From Verrucomicrobiota bacterium (GTDB lineage Bacteria; Verrucomicrobiota; Verrucomicrobiia; Verrucomicrobiales; Verrucomicrobiaceae), in assembly GCA_023428335.1 (NCBI GenBank), contig JAEYYS010000413.1:1-5342 (forward strand): a stretch of DNA of 5,342 nucleotides. The letters run 5' to 3'. The notes beneath the pieces were generated by a model, which had not been told where the DNA came from, did no database searches, and saw nothing but the letters and a program-made list of their open reading frames with translations. Shown here piece by piece: positions 1 to 4,900 of this stretch. The position numbers and the translations under genes were made by a program. Each line of letters opens with the position of its first letter. Within the stretch, counting starts at the first letter, position 1.

Positions 1-442
1 GGTTCCAGAGCAGCAGTTTCTCCCAGAAGCGGCCGGGCTCCTCAAAGCGGAAGCCGGCGGGATCGAGATCGGGACGCAGGCCGAGCCCGAGGAAGATCAA
101 GGCGGCGATGCCGACGTTGACCAAGGGACCGCAGACGGCGACCACCAGCTCGTGGGCCGGTGTGCGCGGCATGCGCTCCAGGCGGGCAACCCCGCCGATC
201 GGCAGCAGGGTGATGTCCGGCGTGCGGATGCCGTAGCCGCGCGCGGCGAAAACATGGCCGAACTCATGCAGCAGCACGCACAGGAACATGGCGCTGATGA
301 ACAGCACGGCGTCGAGCGCGCCAGCCGCCCCCTGGCCGCTGCTGAACCCGTGCAGGGCGACGAAGGCCAGCAGGATGAAGAAGGTGACGTGGATGCGCAC
401 CTCGGTGCCGGCGATGCTGGCGACTTTGAAGGACCATCTCAT
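1..442 (-). CDS. M50-family site-2-type membrane metalloprotease, 5' part only
   Basis: This is the N-terminal 147 residues of an intramembrane zinc metalloprotease of the S2P/SpoIVFB (peptidase M50) type; the gene continues past the left edge. A short Arg-rich start (MRWSFKV, then a G-T-E-V-R-I-H segment) is typical of the Rip3/SpoIVFB-like branch. A first hydrophobic segment lies at about 18-31 and a second at about 45-58. The zinc motif HEFGH is at residues 59-63, with Glu60 as catalytic base. The conserved TLLPIGGVARLERMP block (79-92) follows, then a third hydrophobic segment at about 99-121. The second metal motif (NPDG-like) and any C-terminal CBS domains would lie outside the window. 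The ATG at 442 gives the expected family N-terminus; no Shine-Dalgarno is obvious. The upstream neighbour on the same strand ends in a strong terminator, so expression would need read-through or an unseen promoter. The substrate is unknown. Confidence in the family is high. Confidence 0.9.
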   Translation of the reverse strand, partial: MRWSFKVASIAGTEVRIHVTFFILLAFVALHGFSSGQGAAGALDAVLFISAMFLCVLLHEFGHVFAARGYGIRTPDITLLPIGGVARLERMPRTPAHELVVAVCGPLVNVGIAALIFLGLGLRPDLDPAGFRFEEPGRFWEKLLLWN

Positions 443-470
443 GGCGCACCGATAGCGCCGGCGCCGACAA

Positions 471-506
471 AAGCAAAGGGCGCATGGAGCAGAACTCCAT
501 GCGCCC
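471..506 (-). terminator. Rho-independent terminator of the nsrR/outer-membrane gene unit
   Basis: The perfect 12-bp inverted repeat GGGCGCATGGAG (478-489) and CTCCATGCGCCC (495-506) encloses a 5-nt loop. Read on the minus strand, the stem is followed at once by TTTGCTTTT (470-478 side), which gives a U-rich tail. It lies 55 bp past the stop codon of the outer-membrane protein gene and 28 bp before the protease start, so it should end the upstream transcript. Confidence 0.85.
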
Positions 507-561
507 GGTCACCACTCAACCCAGCGGACGTCACTCTTGACGCCCACGGCGTGTCAGGCCG

Positions 562-1479
562 TTAGAAACGGATGCAGAGATCGAAGGTGAAACGGTCGTC
601 GGTCAGTCCTTCCGGACGGATGACGGCCTTTTCATAGGCGACCCCGAAGTCGAGATTGTCGAGCAGGCGGGTGCGGAAGCCGGCGCCCAGGGTGCCCTGC
701 GTGCGGTTGCCGGTGCGCGAGGCGCCGAAGTTCATGACGTCATAGCCCTCGGTGTCGAGCGCGATGTTGTCGCCCTCGTCCATCACCGTGAAGGCGTTGA
801 AGGCGATGAAGGGGATGAACCAGCGGCAGGTGTAGTAGTCGACCATCGCCGAGTAATGGGCGACGGTGCTTTGCTCGCTGCCGTTGTTGGGCAGGCGCAC
901 GCCGGCGTTGCCACTCAGGTGCAGGTCGCCAAAGCCCTTCTGGGTCGAGACGAACAGGTTCCACTCGCCACCGCCACGGCCCTGGAAGACGTCGCGGTCA
1001 CCGGTCGGGATGTGGAAGGTGAAGCCGGGGGTGAGGAGGAACTGGTTGGCAACATCGTCGATCAGGGCGTACTTCAGGCCGAGCGCGAGGTCCATCCAGC
1101 CGTCCGGATTGCCGAGCGCGTCGTTGTCGATGTCGAAGTAGCCGTCCTGAGTGGCAATAACCGCGAGGCGGTCGGTCAGGGCATAGCGCAACTGCAGCGC
1201 GTAGAGCTGGGCGTCGCCGCCGCCGAGGAAGTCGTCGTGCAGACTGTGGTGGATGAAGATCGGCCGAATCTCGGAGCGAATGACCGCGTCTTCAAAGAAG
1301 ATCGGGTTGGTCACCGGCGCGATCGTGTGCGCCTTCCAGTCGACCGCCTCCGGCGGCGTGACCGGGTTTTTCCCCACCAGCGCGGGGGCACCAGCGTGGG
1401 AGGTTGCTGTGAGGAGGGAAACGGCCGCGCAGGCACCGAGGTTGCGCAACCACCTGTGGGAGTAGGATGGTTTGTCCAT
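562..1479 (-). CDS. Exported outer-membrane beta-barrel protein (putative transporter/porin-like)
   Basis: This is a 305-residue predicted outer-membrane protein of unknown substrate. Residues 1-29 form a Sec signal peptide: a basic start with HRWLR, a hydrophobic core around ACAAVSLLTA, and likely cleavage after SHA29. The mature chain alternates hydrophobic and polar residues in beta-strand fashion, is rich in Tyr, Phe and Gly, and ends in IRF. A C-terminal Phe is the usual barrel-assembly signal of outer-membrane proteins. The ATG at 1479 is chosen because it begins the signal peptide and has AGGTG (1485-1489) five bases upstream; the open frame extends further but reads an Arg-rich non-protein-like stretch overlapping nsrR. 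It starts 64 bp after nsrR on the same strand with no terminator between, so the two are probably co-transcribed and may share NO-responsive control. It resembles generic 'transporter'/MetA-pathway-type barrels, but I cannot assign a specific family with certainty. Confidence 0.75.
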   Translation of the reverse strand: MDKPSYSHRWLRNLGACAAVSLLTATSHAGAPALVGKNPVTPPEAVDWKAHTIAPVTNPIFFEDAVIRSEIRPIFIHHSLHDDFLGGGDAQLYALQLRYALTDRLAVIATQDGYFDIDNDALGNPDGWMDLALGLKYALIDDVANQFLLTPGFTFHIPTGDRDVFQGRGGGEWNLFVSTQKGFGDLHLSGNAGVRLPNNGSEQSTVAHYSAMVDYYTCRWFIPFIAFNAFTVMDEGDNIALDTEGYDVMNFGASRTGNRTQGTLGAGFRTRLLDNLDFGVAYEKAVIRPEGLTDDRFTFDLCIRF

Positions 1480-1484
1480 AAGCG

Positions 1485-1489
1485 CACCT
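1485..1489 (-). promoter_or_regulatory. Ribosome binding site fixing the outer-membrane gene start
   Basis: On the minus strand AGGTG lies 5 nt before the ATG at 1479. It supports that ATG over more upstream in-frame starts that would overlap nsrR. Confidence 0.5.
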
Positions 1490-1543
1490 GAGCACGCCCG
1501 GTCCCGGCGCGATACGCCTCCCTTGGCATTGCTTGAACACGGA

Positions 1544-1939
1544 TTAACGCGCCAGATCGCGCACGGTGTGGCGATCGAGCACGTCGAAAAAGGCCCGGCG
1601 CGCCTGATACAGCACCGGCTTGAGCGCACAGGCCTTGGCGATCGGGCAGGTGTTGGTCGCCGGCGTAAAACACTCGACCAGGTCGCCGCTTTCAGTGAAG
1701 CGGACGATCTCGCCCACACGGGTGTCGGGCGTGTGGGGTGCCAGCATCAGGCCGCCGCCGGCACCACGGCTGGCGACCAGCCAGCCGGCGCGGGTCAGGG
1801 CCTTCGCCACCTTGGTGAGGTGGTTGAGCGAAACCTGGTAAAACTCGGCCATCTCGCGGGTGGTCGCCTTCTCGCCCGGGCGGCGCATGAGGTAGATGAG
1901 CACGCGCAGGGCGTAGTCGGTGTGAGAGGTCAGTTGCAC
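1544..1939 (-). CDS. nsrR: NO-sensing Rrf2-family repressor NsrR
   Basis: This 131-residue Rrf2-family winged-helix regulator matches NsrR along its whole length. The N-terminus reads QLTSHTDYALRVLIYL, with Asp8 at the position that ligates the cluster in characterised NsrR. Residues 26-64 form the helix-turn-helix and wing, with the family hallmark SRGAGGGLMLA (57-67). Cys90, Cys98 and Cys104 (spacing C-x7-C-x5-C, in ECF...CPIAKAC) are the three Fe-S ligands. NsrR binds an Fe-S cluster that NO nitrosylates, which relieves repression of NO-detoxification genes. The start is a GTG at 1939: an in-frame TGA lies a few codons upstream, and the resulting N-terminus fits the family exactly. No clear Shine-Dalgarno precedes it. 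It is divergent from the hemoglobin genes across an NsrR-type palindrome (1994-2016), so autoregulation and control of both flanks are likely. Confidence 0.95.
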   Translation of the reverse strand: MQLTSHTDYALRVLIYLMRRPGEKATTREMAEFYQVSLNHLTKVAKALTRAGWLVASRGAGGGLMLAPHTPDTRVGEIVRFTESGDLVECFTPATNTCPIAKACALKPVLYQARRAFFDVLDRHTVRDLAR

Positions 1940-1978
1940 GAGGTCAGGGGGTGACGGGACATTTTTTCATCGCACCGA

Positions 1979-2007
1979 AAGATTCGCTTGCCAAACAGGT
2001 ATTTCAA
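1979..2007 (-). promoter_or_regulatory. Possible nsrR promoter
   Basis: Read on the minus strand, TTGAAA (2002-2007) is separated by 17 bp from AATCTT (1979-1984). The -35-like box matches the sigma70 consensus at five of six bases; the -10-like box is poor. The -35 box sits in the middle of the NsrR palindrome, which would allow autorepression. Inference only. Confidence 0.3.
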
Positions 2008-2016
2008 ATACCTATT
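1988..2016 (+). promoter_or_regulatory. Possible promoter of the hemoglobin genes
   Basis: TTGCCA (1988-1993, five of six bases of the -35 consensus) and a weak -10-like CCTATT (2011-2016) are 17 bp apart. The NsrR palindrome fills the spacer and the -10 region, the expected geometry for a repressor. The start site would fall near 2023, only a few bases before the ATG at 2026. This fits the absence of a Shine-Dalgarno there. Confidence 0.35.
1994..2016. promoter_or_regulatory. NsrR operator
   Basis: AGGTATTT-C-AAATACCT (1997-2013) is a perfect 8-1-8 palindrome. It extends to 11-1-11 (1994-2016) with a single mismatched pair. Known NsrR sites are 11-1-11 palindromes centred on ATTT-N-AAAT, and this site has that core and size. 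It is AT-rich inside a GC-rich window and lies between nsrR and the hemoglobin genes, where it can control both directions. Confidence 0.85.
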
Positions 2017-2025
2017 CAACACACC

Positions 2026-2508
2026 ATGTCAACCGAAGCCACCCCTGCCCTGCCCGATCTGGCCGACCGCGCCGGCATTGAGCGGCTGGTCAACGCCTTC
2101 TACGAGCGCGTGCGCGCCGATGACCGGCTCGGCTTCATCTTTGATCGCATCGCCCAGACCGACTGGTCGACCCACCTGCCGAAGATGTATGCCTTCTGGG
2201 AGACGGTGCTCTTCCGCAGCGGCGGTTACACCGGCAACCCGCTGGCCGCGCACGCCCGCCTGGTGCCGCTCACGGAAATGGGCCGACCGCAATTTGACCG
2301 CTGGCTGGAGCTGTTCCGCGCCACGGTCGATGCGCTCTTTGCCGGGCCGAACGCCGAGCACCTCAAGAACTGCGCCGCCGACATGGCGAACGTCATCCAT
2401 CACCGCATCAACGGCATCGCCGATGCGCGCACCGATCCGGCAAACCTGACGCCCGAGCAGCGCGCCCGCTACGCCGCCTACCGCGCCGCGGCCGCCGGTG
2501 CCGCCTAA
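2026..2508 (+). CDS. Group III truncated hemoglobin (cytosolic)
   Basis: This 160-residue heme protein belongs to the TrHb3 class, whose best-studied member is Campylobacter jejuni Ctb. It has no signal peptide and should act in the cytoplasm, binding O2 and NO; roles in NO dioxygenation or NO/O2 buffering are known or proposed for the class. By alignment with Ctb the key residues are Phe25-Tyr26 (B9/B10), His50 (E7), proximal heme ligand His76 (F8) after GNPLAA, and Trp93 (G8) in FDRWLELF. The MYAFWETVLF block (54-63) is a TrHb3 hallmark. The C-terminus beyond about residue 132 is a longer, Ala/Arg-rich extension than Ctb has. The ATG at 2026 is chosen because the longer frame would place the operator inside the coding sequence. 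No Shine-Dalgarno is visible, so the message may be nearly leaderless. It is first of a probable two-gene unit under NsrR control. Confidence 0.93.
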   Translation: MSTEATPALPDLADRAGIERLVNAFYERVRADDRLGFIFDRIAQTDWSTHLPKMYAFWETVLFRSGGYTGNPLAAHARLVPLTEMGRPQFDRWLELFRATVDALFAGPNAEHLKNCAADMANVIHHRINGIADARTDPANLTPEQRARYAAYRAAAAGAA

Positions 2509-2561
2509 CCCCTTTGCCCCGCTCCCGCGGTCGCAAGCCCAAGCCAACCCGAACCCACCCC

Positions 2562-3125
2562 ATGAAACACCTCATCGCCCTCCTCGCTCTTGCCCTGCCG
2601 CTGGCCGCCGCCGACGCACCCAAGGCCTCCAACACCGTCTGCCCGATCAGCGGCAAGCCGGTCAACCCGTCCATCACCTACGCCTACGAAGGGGTCACCT
2701 ACGCCTTCGCCGAGGACGCCTGCCGCACGAAGTTCGTCAGCGCCCGCGAGAACAGCCTCTACCACAAGCTCGGCGGCAAGCCGGCCATCGACGCCGCCAT
2801 CGATGCCTTCTACGTCAAGGTGCTCGCCGACAAGCGCGTGAACCACTTCTTTGAAGACGTCAGCATGGTCAAGCAGCACCGCAAGCAGAAGGAATTCCTC
2901 TCGGCGGCCTTCGGCGGCCCGATCCCCTGGACCGGCAAGGACATGCGTGAAGCCCATCGCGACATGCCCGACCTCAACGACACGCATTTCAATGCCATCG
3001 CCGAACACCTGCAGTCGACCCTGCAGGACCTGAAGATCGACAAGGCCCTGATCGACCAGGTCATGGCGATCGCCGAGAGCACCCGCGCCGACGTGCTGTA
3101 CCATTCCAAGGCCGCGAAGCGCTAA
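2562..3125 (+). CDS. Exported YHS-like domain fused to a group I truncated hemoglobin
   Basis: This 187-residue protein has three parts. Residues 1-19 are a short Sec signal peptide (MKHLIALLALALPLAAADA), with no lipobox Cys, so the product should be periplasmic. Residues about 24-66 resemble a YHS/TRASH-type metal-binding module: VCPISGKPVN, then YEGVTYAF, then a second Cys (Cys27 and Cys54) in DACRTKF. The middle Cys of the usual FCxxxC is Ala here (FAEDAC). Residues about 66-180 are a TrHb1 globin beginning SLYHKLGG. Aligned with Synechocystis GlbN, B9/B10 are Phe83-Tyr84, E7 Gln105, E11 Gln109, and the proximal heme ligand is His132 in MREAH; the E10 His that ligates heme in GlbN is Lys108. 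The ATG at 2562 is chosen because it begins the signal peptide; a TTG at 2514 would bury it. The gene lies 53 bp after the TrHb3 gene, with no obvious Shine-Dalgarno, and ends before a strong terminator. O2/NO chemistry in the periplasm is inferred from class and context. Confidence 0.88.
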   Translation: MKHLIALLALALPLAAADAPKASNTVCPISGKPVNPSITYAYEGVTYAFAEDACRTKFVSARENSLYHKLGGKPAIDAAIDAFYVKVLADKRVNHFFEDVSMVKQHRKQKEFLSAAFGGPIPWTGKDMREAHRDMPDLNDTHFNAIAEHLQSTLQDLKIDKALIDQVMAIAESTRADVLYHSKAAKR

Positions 3126-3142
3126 GCGCCGAACACCTGGAG

Positions 3143-3188
3143 GCCCGGTTCAACCCTGTGGGAGGGGTTGGGCCGGGCTCTTTTTTTT
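3143..3188 (+). terminator. Rho-independent terminator of the hemoglobin unit
   Basis: A 14-bp stem (3143-3156 with 3165-3178, including two G-U pairs) encloses an 8-nt loop and is followed by TC and eight T residues (3181-3188). It begins 17 bp after the stop codon of the exported hemoglobin. There is no matching T-run on the minus side, so it serves the plus strand. Confidence 0.9.
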
Positions 3189-3207
3189 GCACGCTTACCG
3201 TGGCGGG

Positions 3208-3240
3208 TTCCCAGACGTGGCCTGCTGGCCGGTGTGGGAA
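3208..3240. other. Imperfect hairpin downstream of the PLP-enzyme gene
   Basis: Outer arms TTCCCA (3208-3213) and TGGGAA (3235-3240) enclose inner arms GGCC (3219-3222) and GGCC (3227-3230). It begins 8 bp after the minus-strand stop at 3248. No U-rich tract follows on the minus strand, so it is not a classical terminator; it could be a 3'-end stabilising or Rho-associated structure. The stem is interrupted, so chance is possible. Confidence 0.3.
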
Positions 3241-3247
3241 AACGAGG

Positions 3248-4387
3248 TCAGACCGCGGCAAGCGCGCCGGCAAAATCGCGCTCCAGATCGGCTGCATCCT
3301 CGATGCCGACCGACACCCGCACCAGCCCCTCGGCAATGCCGGCGGCGGCACGTTCTTCCACGGTCAGGTTCTTGTGCGAGGTGCGCGCCGGCACGCAGAC
3401 CAGGGTTTCCACCCCGCCCAAGCTGAGCGCCGGCAGGGCCAGGCGCAGCCCGCCGAGGAAGACGTCGACCCGTTCCGGCTGCTTGAGCTCAAACGACAGC
3501 ATGCCGCCGAAACCACGCATCTGCCGGCGGGCGATGCCATGATCCGGGCTGTCGGGCAGGCCGGGGTAATGAACTCGGGCGACCGCCGGGTGCGCCTGCA
3601 GAAAGCGCGCGAGCCGCTCAGCATTGACCGTGTGTCGCTCCATGCGCAGGGCGAGCGTTTTCAGACCGCGTTCCAACTGGGCACAAGCACGCGCATCGAG
3701 CACGCCGCCGTAATTCATCGCCGCCGCGCGCACCGTGCGCACCAGGCCCGCCGAAGCGACCACCACGCCGGCACTGACATCGCTGTGGCCGTTGAGATAC
3801 TTCGTGGCGCTGTGCACCACGATGTCGGCACCGAGCGCCAGCGGGTTCTGCAGGATCGGCGTGGCAAAGGTGTTGTCGACCACCAGCCGCATGCCGTGCG
3901 CGCGCGTCAGCGCGGCGGCGGCGGCAAGATCGACGCAGCGCAGCAGCGGATTGCCCGGCGTCTCCAGATAGAGCAATTTCGTGTTCGGTCGCAGGGCGGC
4001 CGCCGCCTCGACCGCATCCACCACCCAGGAGACCTGCACGCCCCAGCGAAGCAATTCCTGCACCACCAGCTGGTGCGTACCGCCATAGAGATCGCGCTGG
4101 AACAGGGCGTGATCGCCAGGGTTCAGGCAGGCCAGCAATGTCGTTGAGATCGCCGCCATGCCCGAGGCAAACACCAGCGCCGCCTCGCCGCCTTCGAGAT
4201 CGGCAAGCTTGGCGGCGACCACCTCCTGATTGAGCACATTGAAGTAGCGCGGGTAGACGTTGTCGCCAACCCCGCAGGGATACGCGGTCGACACATGCAG
4301 TGGCGTGCAGGCGCCGGTGGCCGGGGTGGCGGCAGGCTGGCCCGCATGCACGCAGCGGGTCGACAGACCAGACCAATTGTCGCTCAT
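3248..4387 (-). CDS. Cys/Met-metabolism PLP-dependent enzyme (cystathionine gamma-synthase/lyase family)
   Basis: This 379-residue fold-type I PLP enzyme covers the whole Cys_Met_Meta_PP family. Visible landmarks are Tyr45 and Arg47 (phosphate contact from the neighbouring subunit), FASGMAA (73-79) for cofactor binding, Tyr101 in DLYGGT (ring stacking), ETPGNP (142-147), Asp171 in VVDNTFATP (cofactor N1), and Lys196 in HSATKYLNGHSD (Schiff base). SLGGVETL (322-329) and GLVRVSVGIED (354-364) complete it. Such enzymes make or cleave cystathionine, methionine or related sulfur amino acids in the cytoplasm. Two details blur the exact activity. The usual NPT after the Y-x-R motif is NVL here. The residue before SLGG is Leu321, where cystathionine gamma-synthases and -lyases carry Glu and methionine gamma-lyases carry Val. 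I therefore do not assign metB, metC or mdeA. ATG 4387 has a strong GGAGG and overlaps the upstream stop by 4 bp. Confidence 0.92.
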   Translation of the reverse strand: MSDNWSGLSTRCVHAGQPAATPATGACTPLHVSTAYPCGVGDNVYPRYFNVLNQEVVAAKLADLEGGEAALVFASGMAAISTTLLACLNPGDHALFQRDLYGGTHQLVVQELLRWGVQVSWVVDAVEAAAALRPNTKLLYLETPGNPLLRCVDLAAAAALTRAHGMRLVVDNTFATPILQNPLALGADIVVHSATKYLNGHSDVSAGVVVASAGLVRTVRAAAMNYGGVLDARACAQLERGLKTLALRMERHTVNAERLARFLQAHPAVARVHYPGLPDSPDHGIARRQMRGFGGMLSFELKQPERVDVFLGGLRLALPALSLGGVETLVCVPARTSHKNLTVEERAAAGIAEGLVRVSVGIEDAADLERDFAGALAAV

Positions 4388-4863
4388 GATTCGTCCTCCC
4401 AGTTGGCCAGGCACACCGGGCTGGTCAGCCGGCGCCGTGGCGGGGGTTCACTCGGCAACTCGCGCGCCGCATCGGCAATCAGAGCCCGCAACAGACTGCG
4501 GTGACAGCGCTCCGGATCCGCGCAGGGACAGCCGAGACTGAAACGCAGCTCGCGCGCCAGCCCGGCCAGCAGGGCAATGACCTGTCGACAGGCCGGCGCG
4601 CGCATCTCGGTCCGGTACCGGCGCGCAAAGGCGGCGAAGCTGAGCCCCTCGTGCTTGTAGGCGCGCAGCAGCGCCGGCGAAGGCGCCAGCAGGGGCAGCC
4701 AGAGGTCGAAGTGACCCAGCCGTGCGCGGTCCTCACGTCGCACGCCGCGCGGTGCGTGCCGGGCCACGCCGATGCGCAGTCCCTCGCCGGCGCGGCGCGG
4801 GCTGCCACAGCGATAGCCGCCGGGATTGCCACCGGCATCGAGGTTGCTGCTTGCGGAAGCCAT
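4384..4863 (-). CDS. DUF488-family protein
   Basis: This 159-residue protein belongs to the DUF488/YeaO-like family of unknown function. Numbered from the ATG at 4863, the family core begins at GSPRRAGEGLRIGVARHAPRG (about 20-40). It continues through FDLWLPLLAPS (52-62), AFARRYRTEM (78-87) and the signature GCPCADPERCHRSLL (111-125), with Cys112, Cys114 and Cys120-His121-Arg122. The C-terminal tail beyond about residue 135 is Pro/Arg-rich and not recognisable. An ATG at 4872 would add three residues (MPG), but it overlaps the -10 box of the best promoter. ATG 4863 is preferred and would give an almost leaderless message; 4872 cannot be excluded if another promoter is used. Its TGA overlaps the PLP-enzyme ATG (ATGA), so the pair forms an operon. 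A MarR regulator is divergent. The cysteines invite a redox or metal role, but no function is established. Confidence 0.88.
   Translation of the reverse strand: MASASSNLDAGGNPGGYRCGSPRRAGEGLRIGVARHAPRGVRREDRARLGHFDLWLPLLAPSPALLRAYKHEGLSFAAFARRYRTEMRAPACRQVIALLAGLARELRFSLGCPCADPERCHRSLLRALIADAARELPSEPPPRRRLTSPVCLANWEDES
4395..4399 (-). promoter_or_regulatory. Strong ribosome binding site of the PLP-enzyme gene
   Basis: On the minus strand GGAGG within GGGAGGAC lies 7 nt before the ATG at 4387, inside the last codons of the DUF488 gene. It decides the start and suits coupled translation. It is the best Shine-Dalgarno in the window; most other starts here have little or none. Confidence 0.8.
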
Positions 4864-4871
4864 GCCGGGCA

Positions 4872-4900
4872 TTTATATCGTCTTACGATGGAATTGTCAA
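4872..4900 (-). promoter_or_regulatory. Strong sigma70-type promoter of the DUF488/PLP-enzyme operon
   Basis: Read on the minus strand, TTGACA (4895-4900, perfect -35) and TATAAA (4872-4877, five of six -10 bases) are separated by exactly 17 bp. Transcription would start near 4865, two or three bases before the ATG at 4863. The spacer contains a dyad (4877-4889), and the -35 box lies inside the first codons of the divergent MarR gene. Confidence 0.8.
4877..4889. promoter_or_regulatory. Candidate MarR-family operator
   Basis: ATCGT-CTT-ACGAT is a 5-3-5 perfect dyad in an AT-rich island. It lies in the spacer of the DUF488 promoter and touches the ATG (4888) of the divergent MarR gene. Binding there would block both genes. 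The link to this MarR protein is inferred from position; the arms are short. Confidence 0.5.

Noticed and set aside
152..565. 137-codon plus-strand frame opposite the M50 protease
   Set aside because: It is antisense to the HEFGH-bearing protease frame, has low-complexity Ala/Gly/Asp/Gln composition, and shows no recognisable motif.
856..1491. 211-codon plus-strand frame opposite the outer-membrane protein gene
   Set aside because: It is a high-GC antisense shadow. The minus strand carries a signal peptide, barrel-like strands and a C-terminal Phe, while this frame has no domain logic.
1480..1719. N-terminal extension of the outer-membrane protein to 385 residues
   Set aside because: The extra 80 residues are Arg/Ser/Pro-rich, overlap nsrR in another frame and would bury the signal peptide. 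ATG 1479 has its own AGGTG.
1951..2025. 25-residue N-terminal extension of the TrHb3
   Set aside because: It would run through the NsrR palindrome and promoter-like boxes, and the extra residues do not resemble the TrHb3 N-terminus.
2514..2561. TTG start extending the exported hemoglobin by 16 residues
   Set aside because: It places a basic, Pro-rich stretch before an otherwise normal Sec signal peptide, and it has neither a ribosome binding site nor a twin-arginine motif to justify it.
2505..3104. 199-codon minus-strand frame opposite the exported hemoglobin
   Set aside because: It is antisense to a complete signal peptide-YHS-globin frame and has repetitive Gly/Val/Asp composition without motifs.
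3158..4147. 329-codon plus-strand frame opposite the PLP enzyme
   Set aside because: It begins inside the terminator hairpin of the hemoglobin unit and is antisense to an intact PLP enzyme. Its His/Arg/Gln-rich composition is typical of a shadow frame.
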